Positions 18,985-27,915 of a stretch of 64,000 bases of DNA are shown in pieces. The notes under the pieces are model-generated. The model saw only the letters and a program-made list of their open reading frames with translations, ran no database searches and was not told the origin of the DNA. Both the position numbers and the translations under genes were made by a program. Source of the DNA: Butyrivibrio sp. GTDB taxonomy: Bacteria > Bacillota > Clostridia > Lachnospirales > Lachnospiraceae. The stretch lies in assembly GCA_023664865.1 (NCBI GenBank), contig JAMPEU010000011.1, forward strand, positions 1 to 64,000, in the 5' to 3' direction. Each line of letters starts with the position of its first letter. The first letter of the stretch is position 1.

Positions 18985-19839
18985 ATGATAACCGATTTAA
19001 TAAACAAAACCAAAACAAGCCTTTCTTTTGAGGTCTCGCCGCCGAAGACGGAAGAAGAATTTAACGCCATATTTGCAAAACTTGATACAATGGCGGCACT
19101 GAAACCTGATTTTATAAGCTGTACCTATGGCGCGGGTGGCTATAAAGCAGGTAAGACGATAGAAATTGCTTCTTATATCCAGAATAAATTACATATTGAC
19201 GCAATCGCGCATATGACTTGTGTAGGTTTCAAGCGTGCCGATCTGCAAAAAAACTGCGAACTGCTTGAAAAAGAAGGTATAACTCATGTTATGGCACTTC
19301 GCGGCGACAGACCACTGGCAATGACTGACGAGCAATATAACAGCAGGGAGTTTCTCCATGCGTCCGACATGATACGATATCTAAAGGCTAACACTTCATT
19401 ACAGATTGCGGGCGCATGTTATCCGGAAAAGCATTATGAGGCGGAAAGCTTTGACAGCGACCTTGCGCATTTAAAAGAAAAAGTAGAGGCAGGCGCTTCA
19501 TTCCTTACAACACAGCTCTTTTTCAGCAACGATATTTTCTATCGTTTCAGGGATATGGCTGATAAGGTCGGGATAAATGTGCCTATTTGTGCCGGCATCA
19601 TGCCGATAACTTCTGCTAAGCAGCTTGGAAAAAGCGTTACCCTCTCCGGTTCTTCGGTTCCAAAAGAGCTTTCGGACATTATCGCCAATTATGGGGATAA
19701 TCCTACAGATATGCGTAAAGCGGGGATTGACTATGCCGTGAAGCAGATTCTTGATTTAAAGGCGCATGGGGTAGATGGTATACATATTTATACGATGAAT
19801 TTGCCGAAGACGACGACGGAGATTGTGGGGCGGATATGA
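18985..19839 (+). CDS. metF: methylenetetrahydrofolate reductase
   Basis: A 284-residue flavoprotein TIM barrel that reduces 5,10-methylenetetrahydrofolate to 5-methyltetrahydrofolate for methionine synthesis or the acetyl-CoA pathway. Characteristic stretches are FEVSPPKTEEE, DFISCTYGAGG, AHMTCVG, VMALRGDRP, ACYPEKHYE and FLTTQLFFSND, then GIMPITSAKQL. ATG follows GAAAGGAATGACAAGC. Single gene; no metH or folate gene adjacent. Upstream is R1 copy 5. Confidence 0.96.
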   Translation: MITDLINKTKTSLSFEVSPPKTEEEFNAIFAKLDTMAALKPDFISCTYGAGGYKAGKTIEIASYIQNKLHIDAIAHMTCVGFKRADLQKNCELLEKEGITHVMALRGDRPLAMTDEQYNSREFLHASDMIRYLKANTSLQIAGACYPEKHYEAESFDSDLAHLKEKVEAGASFLTTQLFFSNDIFYRFRDMADKVGINVPICAGIMPITSAKQLGKSVTLSGSSVPKELSDIIANYGDNPTDMRKAGIDYAVKQILDLKAHGVDGIHIYTMNLPKTTTEIVGRI

Positions 19840-19889
19840 TGTGCGGAATGATACATTCCAATTATCAAATTCAAATTTCTCGACATTTT

Positions 19890-19918
19890 AATGGGATAGC
19901 TTTTACACCTATCCCATT
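19890..19918. terminator. hairpin terminator between metF and the AraC-type gene
   Basis: AATGGGATAG pairs perfectly with CTATCCCATT around a 9-base loop, between two convergent genes. T-rich flanks on the minus side. Confidence 0.65.
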
Positions 19919-19937
19919 ATTTAATGATTTTTTAAGT

Positions 19938-20909
19938 TCATTCCATTTTCCGTACCGGTCTGACATATTTCCAGAACCGTTCCGGATCGTGATAAAAGTA
20001 AAACACTCTGCCGGGAGTGGTATCAAGGCAATACCCGGCTGCCGCATAATCAAAGACCTTCATTGCCGTTTCTATCTTCTCTTCCACACTCTGATTTTCT
20101 TTCTCAAAGTCAAAGGAACCGTGTTCAAAAACAATATATTCCGCTTCCGGTACATCCATCATAAGCATTTGTGAAGGCACATCACCGTTATAATCTAACG
20201 GAAGCCGTACACCATAACATTCCGCCAGCGGAATCCCCCAACTGCATATTCTGCCTGATGGCTCATTGATATAAGCCATAATCTGACCGCTACCGCTATT
20301 TGCATCACTGCCTCCCATGTCGTCCAATTTATCTTTGATACTGTCCAATAAACCACATATCGTCTCGCAATCCTGCCCCGGAATGAGACTTTGTTTCTGC
20401 CAGAAGTCCCAATATCCAATACTTTCATAATTTCTAATATGCAAAAACTTGTGCGCCGGAATTGTCACAAAATATGTCTTGATATCTTTTGCGGTTTTCT
20501 CCATATCCCTTACTCCATTTTCTGATAAGTAACAGTCAAAAGGTTTCAGAATTGTACGAAGTACAACCGGTCTTGGATTCTGACGGTATTCCTTGGGCGA
20601 AATACCATAAGCTTCCTTAAAGGCGCGGGTAAAAGCTTCATGGGAAGAAAACCCGTACCGCAAAGCAATATCCAGTATTCCATCTTCCGTATCCCTGAGT
20701 TCTTTCAGGGCAAAAGCCAGCCGTCTGTACCGCAGGTAATCCCGAAACTGCATACCTGATGTTTCCCTGAATTTTCTGGAAAAATAAAATTCCGAATATC
20801 CCAATCTTCCGGCAAGATGGTGAAGCGACAATGCCTCGTTATCATTCTTTTTAATACAGGCGTCTATCTCATCAATGATCATCTGAATCTGCTTTTGCCA
20901 TTCGCACAT
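19938..20909 (-). CDS. AraC-family transcriptional regulator with GyrI-like ligand domain
   Basis: A 323-residue regulator. The N-terminal 110 residues hold two helix-turn-helix units (LSLHHLAGRLGYSEFYFSRKF and ILDIALRYGFSSHEAFTRAF, then YGISPKEYR), and residues about 140-323 form an effector-binding GyrI/SOUL-type domain with WGIPLAECYGVRLP and FEHGSFDFE stretches. This is the Rob/BltR-like arrangement in which small hydrophobic ligands are sensed. It is monocistronic here and its targets are not evident. Confidence 0.88.
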   Translation of the reverse strand: MCEWQKQIQMIIDEIDACIKKNDNEALSLHHLAGRLGYSEFYFSRKFRETSGMQFRDYLRYRRLAFALKELRDTEDGILDIALRYGFSSHEAFTRAFKEAYGISPKEYRQNPRPVVLRTILKPFDCYLSENGVRDMEKTAKDIKTYFVTIPAHKFLHIRNYESIGYWDFWQKQSLIPGQDCETICGLLDSIKDKLDDMGGSDANSGSGQIMAYINEPSGRICSWGIPLAECYGVRLPLDYNGDVPSQMLMMDVPEAEYIVFEHGSFDFEKENQSVEEKIETAMKVFDYAAAGYCLDTTPGRVFYFYHDPERFWKYVRPVRKME

Positions 20910-20988
20910 CTTTTTTCCCTCATTTCGACTATTCTATCTTGATTATACAAAGTTAGAAATGGAACCGCTTGATTTTAGTTGCGGATTT

Positions 20989-22068
20989 TCATAATGAAAA
21001 ATCCCTTTCTCTTAATAATTTTTTGGCATTTTCAGAAAAAATAAATGCTCTCTCACGTTCATTTTTAGTTGCCCGCAACACTGATAGAATAGAAAACGCT
21101 TGTGTCACAAACGGATAATCTGTTCCAAACAAAATTCTTTCATATCCTATTTTGTTTATAAGCCTTTTTATATGTTCTGCGGGTTGGAGACTAATATCTG
21201 TATATACGTTTTGATGTTTTTTTAATAAATCAATCATTTTTTCAAATTCATAACCTCCACTATGCGCCAAAATAAATGTAATATCAGGAAAAGTATTTAA
21301 TACGCGCTCATACTTATCCAGTCTTTGATTTAATACATCATTCTTTGTCTGCTTAGATGGAATATTTGTCAAAAGTACATCTTGGGGTAAACCTAACCCA
21401 CTGCAGCATAAAATTGGTAAACCAGTCTTGGACAATTTTTCTATGAGCGCTAATGATTTTTCACAATCAATGGAAAAGCCGCATACATGGGGATTTATTT
21501 TCCAACCTTTGATATGTAAATTCATATAATGCTTTATTTTATCGTCAATGCTTTCATCAAAAGGGTGGATTGCCCCAAATGTATATAATCGTTCATTTTG
21601 GGTTACGATTTCTTCCATAATGTCCGCACTGTTCTTATTAGGCGGATTTATTTGTTGAATAACTGCTTTACTAATGCAATTATTATCCATATCTTTTAAC
21701 AGCTTTTCTGTCGTGGCATAATTCAAGACAAATGCGCCTGTAAATAACTTTATCCTTGTTTGTAATCCGTCAAGACTAAACAGCTTTGTCGGGCAATCCG
21801 TAAAATAAATTTTATTCAGATCAAACAAATCAATAGAAAATGGAAAACAGCTTAAATCCATTAGTGATTTATGAAAATCAGTTTTCTTCTTTTGTAAAAA
21901 AGATGGGAATAATTGAAAAAGCCCTTCGTGGGAATGACAATGAAAATCAATAATTTCATAATTTTCCGCAAACTCCCTTTTAATTATAAAATCGCCGTTT
22001 GGTGTTAATTCCAATTCTTCATTCTCGGATAAAATAATGTTTTTCTTTTTCTTGTTATTTTGTATCAT
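20989..22068 (-). CDS. amidohydrolase-family metal-dependent hydrolase
   Basis: A 359-residue TIM-barrel hydrolase of the amidohydrolase-2 type. Metal and active-site motifs are IIDFHCHSHEG (about 41), GAIHPFDES, KGWKINPHVCGF, FILAHSGGYEF and RILFGTDYPF. The family includes decarboxylases and lactonases; the substrate is unknown. Good ribosome site GGAGAG. It lies 90 bases downstream of a TetR gene, and a TetR-type operator (22088-22111) stands just upstream of its start, so it is probably the regulated target. Confidence 0.85.
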   Translation of the reverse strand: MIQNNKKKKNIILSENEELELTPNGDFIIKREFAENYEIIDFHCHSHEGLFQLFPSFLQKKKTDFHKSLMDLSCFPFSIDLFDLNKIYFTDCPTKLFSLDGLQTRIKLFTGAFVLNYATTEKLLKDMDNNCISKAVIQQINPPNKNSADIMEEIVTQNERLYTFGAIHPFDESIDDKIKHYMNLHIKGWKINPHVCGFSIDCEKSLALIEKLSKTGLPILCCSGLGLPQDVLLTNIPSKQTKNDVLNQRLDKYERVLNTFPDITFILAHSGGYEFEKMIDLLKKHQNVYTDISLQPAEHIKRLINKIGYERILFGTDYPFVTQAFSILSVLRATKNERERAFIFSENAKKLLRERDFSL

Positions 22069-22087
22069 ATACTCTCCATATACTGTA

Positions 22088-22111
22088 TGACTAAATCAAT
22101 CTTAATAGTCA
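22088..22111. promoter_or_regulatory. TetR-type operator 1 (before amidohydrolase gene)
   Basis: TGACTA-N12-TAGTCA, a 24-base inverted repeat with the same half-sites and spacing as the site in the tetR promoter at 22766-22789. Confidence 0.75.
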
Positions 22112-22158
22112 ATGAAAAATTTGTTTTAAGTCCGGCTGATTGCCGGACTTTTATAAAA

Positions 22159-22749
22159 TTAAATAATCTGTGTTACAATACCATAAATCAATGTCCACAA
22201 TGCTTTGTCATACTGTTCTTCTCCAATATCTGATTTATGTAGTGTTGCATAATAAATTGCATGAAATGCCGCACTAATAACTTTTATTTCCACTTCTTCT
22301 TTTGTATGGAGCAAAGCAAGCATTTTTCCAATCGTATCTGTATCATTCTGCAAATGTTCTGATACGATTTCTTGTGGTAATTTGCGCTTGATTAACTCTA
22401 TTTCACCCGCGTCAGACAACTTCAATACCAACATTCTTTCTGTCTTTTTATAAAAGTCAAAAATCATATCCGTCAGCTTTTCTGCTGAAAGCTCTGTCTC
22501 GGCAATTTCAGAAAAGGCTTGATACAATTCAAGATTGATATTTTTTTGCTGCTCTTGAATAACCTCAAATAAAAGCATTTCCTTTGATTTATAAAAAAGA
22601 TAGAATGTTCCTTTTGGGATATTAACACGCTTCACGATTTCATCAACAGTTGTATGGCGAACTCCGTACTGCGCAAGACATTTTACGGCTTCTTCTTTCA
22701 ATCGCTGTCTGATATACTCCCGTTCCTGTTCTGAAAAACTTTTTGGCAC
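22159..22749 (-). CDS. TetR-family transcriptional regulator
   Basis: A 196-residue regulator with an N-terminal helix-turn-helix (about 20-60; HTTVDEIVKRVNIPKGTFYLFYKSKEMLL) and a helical ligand-binding C-terminus. It starts with GTG, 8 bases after AGGAG. Its promoter is consensus-like (TTGACA, 17 bases, TATAAT) and overlaps a TGACTA-N12-TAGTCA site, indicating autorepression. The same site lies in front of the downstream amidohydrolase gene. The ligand is presumably the hydrolase substrate or a toxic relative. Confidence 0.9.
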   Translation of the reverse strand: MPKSFSEQEREYIRQRLKEEAVKCLAQYGVRHTTVDEIVKRVNIPKGTFYLFYKSKEMLLFEVIQEQQKNINLELYQAFSEIAETELSAEKLTDMIFDFYKKTERMLVLKLSDAGEIELIKRKLPQEIVSEHLQNDTDTIGKMLALLHTKEEVEIKVISAAFHAIYYATLHKSDIGEEQYDKALWTLIYGIVTQII

Positions 22750-22765
22750 TCCAACCGCTCCTGTT

Positions 22766-22789
22766 TGACTATTTTTGATTATATAGTCA
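22766..22789. promoter_or_regulatory. TetR-type operator 2 (autoregulatory)
   Basis: TGACTA-N12-TAGTCA directly abutting the -10 of the tetR promoter, covering the expected transcript start. Confidence 0.78.
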
Positions 22790-22817
22790 TTATAAGTGGT
22801 ATCTCTATCTTTGTCAA
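22789..22817 (-). promoter_or_regulatory. tetR promoter
   Basis: Minus-strand TTGACA (22817-22812), exactly 17 bases, TATAAT (22794-22789). Both hexamers match the sigma-A consensus. Confidence 0.85.
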
Positions 22818-22822
22818 TGGCT

Positions 22823-23053
22823 TTACTGGAAAAGAAAATCCAGCCCCCATTCCTTTAAACATTCCTCAAGCGGTATTCCTTCTTTGTCTTCATCGGGAGA
22901 ATTTTCGTAATTTTCTAACATTCTTTGACAAAAAATATCATCTGCTTCCGCATCGGTTGCTACACCCTGAACATATGCTAATACATAACCGATTTTATAA
23001 TCTGGTATAACGTCTAATAGTTCAATAATTCTTTCCCTATTACTCATATTCAA
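22823..23053 (-). CDS. small acidic hypothetical protein, antitoxin-like
   Basis: A 74-76 residue acidic protein (NRERIIELLDVIPDYKIGYV and a DAEADDIFCQRMLENYE segment). Small proteins of this look are common in Clostridia and are often annotated as putative antitoxins, but I see no toxin beside it and do not assign a role. A TTG at 23053 is 6 bases from AAGAAAG, while the ATG at 23047 is 12 bases away; either could be used. Its 3' end reaches to just before the tetR promoter. Confidence 0.7.
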   Translation of the reverse strand: MNMSNRERIIELLDVIPDYKIGYVLAYVQGVATDAEADDIFCQRMLENYENSPDEDKEGIPLEECLKEWGLDFLFQ

Positions 23054-23180
23054 TACATTCTTTCTTAGGTTATAGACTAATTATAGCAGGTTTTCCTACA
23101 TATTCCATCGCAAAATCGAGTCGCCAAAAGAATTAAAGAAATGGTTTAATCACTCCCTCAAAGTCGCCTTATATTTATTA

Positions 23181-24812
23181 TTATTCCAATTCCAACCGAT
23201 ACGACTGTCCTTCCATATCCTCAATTATCACACTGCCGTCCCAGATGAAATATGACTCTATTTCCGTCTCCATAGTAAAAGCGCCTACACGCTTCCACAT
23301 TGACAACGCAGCGTCTGCGCGGTACAAGGCGTAAGAATCGACACATTCCAAAAGCAGATAAAAATTATCGTCTTCACTATTATATGTCGGCGCATAGCCA
23401 TATCGGCATTTTTCGATTGTCCCATCAATAATAACCGAATTCCAACTTGCTCCGCCGTCAACTGTCTCAAACAAGTATCCATCGCTGCGCATCTGCGCGC
23501 CAATATACAAATGCTTATCTGACAGTGCCGTTAAACTTGTGGGATAGCCGTCTATTTGAGCGCTGATATCAATTTCGTCGTATGTCTTCCATCTGTCTTT
23601 CGTGACATACATTAGCTTCATCATCTGTCCGGCTGCAGGGGTACTGCAATATAGAAGAACTCCGTTATTTTCGTCCGTCATGCTTAAATACAGACCGCCG
23701 CTGTCGTATTCTTCATCAAAAGACGCTAATTCTTTTTCTGCCTCTTCATCAAAAAGAACTATCTTGCCATCTTTAAATTCAGCGGACACAGAATAATAAA
23801 ATTCTGTACTCATTTGTTTTATATCGTCTATATCTGCCGCATCATCTGCAACTGGCTTTAAAGTAATTTCAGCAGTATCGCTAATTTGATTTTGATGGTT
23901 TTCTTCTTCAATAAGCAGACTAAGCTCCATATCCGGCAAAATCAAATCTGGATTGTCTCCGATAATATCTTCATTAGCCTTATAAAGCGCAGTCCATTTC
24001 ATGCCGTCGCCAAGTTTATTCTCCGCTATCGTCCAGAGACTATCCCCTGCTTTCACTACATAACTATCATAATTGTCCGTATCATTTTCGCTCTTAGAAT
24101 CTCCCTTTATTTCATCATCAGACTTATCCTGCTTAGACGATTCTTTTATTTTATCGCCTGTATCTGCCGCATACTCTTCTGTGGTTGCGTTTTGTACGTC
24201 CTGTTCCCATTTCACCACTTTTTCGTTATCTTCTTTAATCTGATAGTATTTTTCATTACACTCTTCTACTTTCTCCACGATATTTTCATTTTCCCAGATT
24301 TCCTTTAATTCACCCTCTACCGTTAAATTCCAACATAAACTCCATTTTCCATTCTCTTTACCGGCAAGAAAACATTCTAATCCGGGCAGAGCCACATCAA
24401 TATCTTTTACCCATAAATCATATGTAACGACAAAAAAGAACTTATCTTCACCATCGCCTACGGGATACCCGCAGACTTCAACCAGTTCATATCTTTCCAA
24501 ACCGCAGGACTTAGCTGCACGGTTTCGATATGCCCGCCACTTCCTGTCGGAATCGTTTTTTTCTCCAAAGATATCGCTTGCTTTTTCCGGATTTCCTTCT
24601 GAAAGCGCTTCAAAATACGATATAATACATTCTTCCGCCTCTTCATATGCGCTGCCTTTAGGAGCGTCGGCGTATGCGGTATCATATCTGCATATGCAAA
24701 GCAACATGCTCAGGCACAGCAGCAAGCCTAATCCGCGCATTTTATGAAAAATTCCTAACTGCCTTTTATTATTTACTTTTCCTAAATATCCGTTTCCTGT
24801 TAAATCAACCAT
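23181..24812 (-). CDS. LysM-domain envelope protein with C-terminal BNR-like region
   Basis: A 543-residue exported protein. A hydrophobic signal segment lies at about 26-48 (LGLLLCLSMLLCICRY). An NTF2-like region (about 55-170) follows, then a charged Lys/Asp/Glu linker. A LysM peptidoglycan-binding domain sits at about 250-300 (YVVKAGDSLWTIAENKLGDGM ... NPDLILPDMEL), and a C-terminal beta-rich half contains a Bacterial Neuraminidase Repeat-type motif VDGGASWN. Probably cell-wall attached; enzymatic activity unknown. An ATG at 24740 directly before the signal segment is an alternative start. It follows gpsA by 24 bases. Confidence 0.8.
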   Translation of the reverse strand: MVDLTGNGYLGKVNNKRQLGIFHKMRGLGLLLCLSMLLCICRYDTAYADAPKGSAYEEAEECIISYFEALSEGNPEKASDIFGEKNDSDRKWRAYRNRAAKSCGLERYELVEVCGYPVGDGEDKFFFVVTYDLWVKDIDVALPGLECFLAGKENGKWSLCWNLTVEGELKEIWENENIVEKVEECNEKYYQIKEDNEKVVKWEQDVQNATTEEYAADTGDKIKESSKQDKSDDEIKGDSKSENDTDNYDSYVVKAGDSLWTIAENKLGDGMKWTALYKANEDIIGDNPDLILPDMELSLLIEEENHQNQISDTAEITLKPVADDAADIDDIKQMSTEFYYSVSAEFKDGKIVLFDEEAEKELASFDEEYDSGGLYLSMTDENNGVLLYCSTPAAGQMMKLMYVTKDRWKTYDEIDISAQIDGYPTSLTALSDKHLYIGAQMRSDGYLFETVDGGASWNSVIIDGTIEKCRYGYAPTYNSEDDNFYLLLECVDSYALYRADAALSMWKRVGAFTMETEIESYFIWDGSVIIEDMEGQSYRLELE

Positions 24813-24836
24813 CTCGTCACCATTTTCCCAAATACT

Positions 24837-25853
24837 TTACTCTTCTTCCCACGGTATCAGCGGATTTTCAATCTTTTTATCACGCAGCATCAGACTCCCC
24901 ACGGCTTCTGCCGCTGACTTTCCGTTAAACAGGACTTCATTCACCTGCTCGATAATGGGAAGCTGAACTTCATATTTTTGCGCAAGCCCCATCGCCGCTT
25001 TTGCAGAATACACGCCTTCCACTACCATCTTGACTTCCGCCATCGCCTCGTCCATGGTATAGCCTTTGCCTATCAGGATTCCGGCACGCCTGTTCCTTGA
25101 GTGCATGGACGCGCAGGTCACGATTAAATCACCGATGCCGGTAAGTCCGGTAAAAGTCTCCAATCTGCCGCCCATCGCCATTCCAAGCCTTGCAATCTCG
25201 GCTATTCCTCTTGTAATAAGCGCCGCCTTAGTATTATCGCCGTATCCGAGTCCGTCCGCTATTCCGGCTGCAAGCGCAACCACGTTCTTAAGCGCCGCGC
25301 CAAGCTCAATACCCAGCACGTCGGGGCTTATATAGACTCTGAACACTTTATTCATGAAAATATTCTGCAGATATTCCGCGGTTTTCTTTCTCTTAGCTCC
25401 CACTACTATGGTAGTAGGGATGCCCCTTCCGACTTCCTCAGCATGCGAAGGTCCCGATAATACCGCTACTTCCGCCTGCGGAATTTCTTCCTCAATAATC
25501 TGCGACAGGGTAAGCAGCGTATCTTCCTCAATTCCCTTTGCCACATTGACGATTATCTGCCCCTCTTTTACATAAGGCGCCATGCTCTTTGAAGTGTTTC
25601 TCGTATATGGAGAAGGCACGGCAAGCACCAGAACGTCTTTTCCCTTTACCGCGCTTTCCAAATCAGTTGTAAACTCCATATCGTCCGGCAGCTTCACGCC
25701 GGGAAGTTTATCCTTATGCTCATGCTCTGTCTTAAGCATTTCGATTTCTTTCTCAACTATCGACCACACAGTTATACTATGCCCGTTACCGTGAAGTAAA
25801 ACCGCCAACGCAGTCCCCCAGCTCCCTGCCCCAATTATACCTATATCCGCCAT
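24837..25853 (-). CDS. gpsA: NAD(P)-dependent glycerol-3-phosphate dehydrogenase
   Basis: About 338 residues. It reduces dihydroxyacetone phosphate to sn-glycerol 3-phosphate for phospholipid synthesis. The Rossmann motif IGAGSWGTALA, the VLAVPS stretch, NVAKGIEEDTL, SGPSHAEEV, catalytic lysine in ELGAALKNVVALAAG and TFTGLTGIGDLIVTC are all present. ATG at 25853 is preferred over 25865 because the GGAG at the upstream ATG is only one base away. plsY precedes it on the same strand, so substrate and acyltransferase are made together. Confidence 0.95.
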   Translation of the reverse strand: MADIGIIGAGSWGTALAVLLHGNGHSITVWSIVEKEIEMLKTEHEHKDKLPGVKLPDDMEFTTDLESAVKGKDVLVLAVPSPYTRNTSKSMAPYVKEGQIIVNVAKGIEEDTLLTLSQIIEEEIPQAEVAVLSGPSHAEEVGRGIPTTIVVGAKRKKTAEYLQNIFMNKVFRVYISPDVLGIELGAALKNVVALAAGIADGLGYGDNTKAALITRGIAEIARLGMAMGGRLETFTGLTGIGDLIVTCASMHSRNRRAGILIGKGYTMDEAMAEVKMVVEGVYSAKAAMGLAQKYEVQLPIIEQVNEVLFNGKSAAEAVGSLMLRDKKIENPLIPWEEE

Positions 25854-25889
25854 ACTAATACCCATACTCCTTTCATTTCACAAATTAAC

Positions 25890-25915
25890 GGCGACTTACC
25901 TCTTTTCAAGCATTG
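25890..25915 (-). repeat. R2 core remnant at the plsY stop codon
   Basis: GGCGACTTACCTCTTTTCAAGCATTG matches the R2 core at 35760-35785 in 24 of 26 positions. The outer stems are missing. The plsY stop (TGA) lies within the matched core, so the end of PlsY is read into the element. Confidence 0.7.
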
Positions 25916-26562
25916 TTATCTTCCTTTTTATGCGTCAAATACGTCTTACGCTCTTCCCCTTTAATCAGTCGCGCAATATTCTCCCGATGTTTATAGTACG
26001 CCATAACAGTTAATGCCGCTGCGATGGCATATAGTTCATAAAGATGCGCCTGGCTCATGCCAAACTTCCCCATCTGCCCCATAACGACTACTTCTATTAT
26101 GAATCCTATATAGACAAGCAGCGAACCAAGCGAAACATAGTGCGTCGTAAAGAAAATGCCGAAGAAAATAATCACGCCCATCGGAATAAAATATGGGTGG
26201 TATGAAAGAATAAGCCCTGCCGTCGCTGCAATTCCTTTTCCGCCCTTAAAGTTAAGGTAAAAAGGAAAATTATGTCCAAGAATCGCTCCCGCCGCGGCAT
26301 ACATTTTAAGCAGGTATATCATGTCCGGATGGCTTTTGCCAAATAAAATCCCTGTAAGGACAACGGCAAGTATGCACTTAATTATATCCCCGAAAAGCAC
26401 AATCAGCCCCGCCTTAGTGCCAAGCACGCGTAGCGTGTTTGTCGTCCCCGCATTATGGCTGCCATAGTCCCTTATATCTATTCCATGCAGTTTCCCGTAA
26501 ATATACGCGGTCTGGAACAAGCCGAACACATAACCGATTACCAAGCAAATAATACGTTCCAC
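25906..26562 (-). CDS. plsY: acyl-phosphate glycerol-3-phosphate acyltransferase
   Basis: A 218-residue integral membrane enzyme that transfers an acyl chain from acyl-phosphate to glycerol 3-phosphate, the first step of phosphatidate synthesis in most Gram-positives. Conserved loops are GLFQTAYIYGKL, DYGSHNAGTTNTLRVLG (motif 1 with catalytic Ser/His/Asn), GHNFPFYLNFKGGKGIAAT and a late membrane segment. The cytoplasmic tail is Lys/Glu/Asp-rich. The last residues and the stop are supplied by an R2-like repeat core. One base separates it from der. Confidence 0.95.
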   Translation of the reverse strand: MERIICLVIGYVFGLFQTAYIYGKLHGIDIRDYGSHNAGTTNTLRVLGTKAGLIVLFGDIIKCILAVVLTGILFGKSHPDMIYLLKMYAAAGAILGHNFPFYLNFKGGKGIAATAGLILSYHPYFIPMGVIIFFGIFFTTHYVSLGSLLVYIGFIIEVVVMGQMGKFGMSQAHLYELYAIAAALTVMAYYKHRENIARLIKGEERKTYLTHKKEDNNA

Positions 26563-26563
26563 C

Positions 26564-27901
26564 TTACTTTTCTCCTTTTCTTTCCCTTATTATAAATTTA
26601 AGCGGAGTTCCCCTAAATCCGAAAGCTGCCCTTATCTGATTTTCAATATATCTCGTATATGAAAAATGCATTAAATTTTTATCATTGACAAAGATTACAA
26701 ACGTCGGCGGCTTGACCGAAACCTGAGTAATGTAAAACAGTCTGAGCCTTCTTCCCTTATCCGACGGCGGCTGCTGCAATGCCACTGCCTCCGACATGAT
26801 TTCATTGAGGACTCCTGTAGATATACGCATAGCATGGTTCTCATATATGATGTCAATCAACTCGTACAGCTTAAACAACCGCTGTCCTGTCACCGCTGAA
26901 ATAAAAGTAATCTCGGCATAGGGCATGAAGGAAAGCACTTGTCTGATTTTCTGGGTAAATTGATCCACAGTCTTATTGTCCTTTTCAATCATATCCCACT
27001 TGTTGACGGCAATAATCGTCGCCTTGCCCCTGTCATGCGCAATCCCCGCTATCTTAGCGTCCTGCTCGGTAGCCCCTTCATTAGCGTCAATAATCAGGAT
27101 TACTATGTCAGCGCGTTCCACGGCGGAAACGGTACGGATAATCATATACCGCTCAAGTTCTTCTTTTATCTTGTTCTTGCGCCTTAAACCCGCCGTATCA
27201 ATAAAGACATATTCCTTTCCCTTGTAGGTAATTTCCGTATCCACGGCATCCCTCGTCGTTCCTGCAATATCTGATACAATCAGCCTGTTCTCGCCGATAA
27301 GCCTGTTGATGATAGACGATTTGCCGACATTTGGCTTGCCGACGATTGCCACCCTGATGCGCTCGTCTTCTTCTTCCTGCGCCGCCTCCATATCAAAATG
27401 CGAGGTGACTTCGTCAAGCAGTTCCCCAAATCCCAGCTTATTTACAGAAGAAATCGGAAAAGGCTCGCCGATTCCAAGCTGATAAAACTCATATACGTCA
27501 GCCATGTATTTATTAAAATCGTCAACCTTATTGACGGTAAGCACTACAGGCTTTTTTGAACGGCGCAGCATGTCTGCGACTTTGGAATCCGCATCCACAA
27601 GCCCCTGCTTTACATCCACCATAAAAATAATAACGTCCGCCGTATCAATGGCAATCTGCGCCTGCTCCCGCATCTGCGACAAGATTATGTCCTTGCTTTC
27701 CGGCTCAATTCCACCGGTATCAATCAAGGTAAAATTCATATCCAGCCATGTAATGTCTGCATATATCCTGTCTCTGGTAATGCCCGGCGTATCCTTTACA
27801 ATAGATATTTTTGCCTTCGCCAATGCGTTAAACAAGGTAGATTTACCTACATTAGGCCTTCCTACCACAGCCACGATTGGTCTGGATTTTTTCTTTCCCA
27901 T
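26564..27901 (-). CDS. der: ribosome biogenesis GTPase Der (EngA)
   Basis: About 445 residues. Two tandem GTPase domains are present: the first has GRPNVGKSTLFN, DTPGI and NKVD, the second GKPNVGKSSIIN, DTAGLRRKNK and NKWD. A C-terminal KH-like domain follows (RLRLFYITQVSVKPPTFVIFVN). It acts in 50S subunit assembly. The frame is open to a GTG at 27919 overlapping the upstream stop, but ATG at 27901 follows GGGGGA and gives the normal N-terminus. Confidence 0.96.
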   Translation of the reverse strand: MGKKKSRPIVAVVGRPNVGKSTLFNALAKAKISIVKDTPGITRDRIYADITWLDMNFTLIDTGGIEPESKDIILSQMREQAQIAIDTADVIIFMVDVKQGLVDADSKVADMLRRSKKPVVLTVNKVDDFNKYMADVYEFYQLGIGEPFPISSVNKLGFGELLDEVTSHFDMEAAQEEEDERIRVAIVGKPNVGKSSIINRLIGENRLIVSDIAGTTRDAVDTEITYKGKEYVFIDTAGLRRKNKIKEELERYMIIRTVSAVERADIVILIIDANEGATEQDAKIAGIAHDRGKATIIAVNKWDMIEKDNKTVDQFTQKIRQVLSFMPYAEITFISAVTGQRLFKLYELIDIIYENHAMRISTGVLNEIMSEAVALQQPPSDKGRRLRLFYITQVSVKPPTFVIFVNDKNLMHFSYTRYIENQIRAAFGFRGTPLKFIIRERKGEK

Positions 27902-27915
27902 AACGTCCCCCATTC

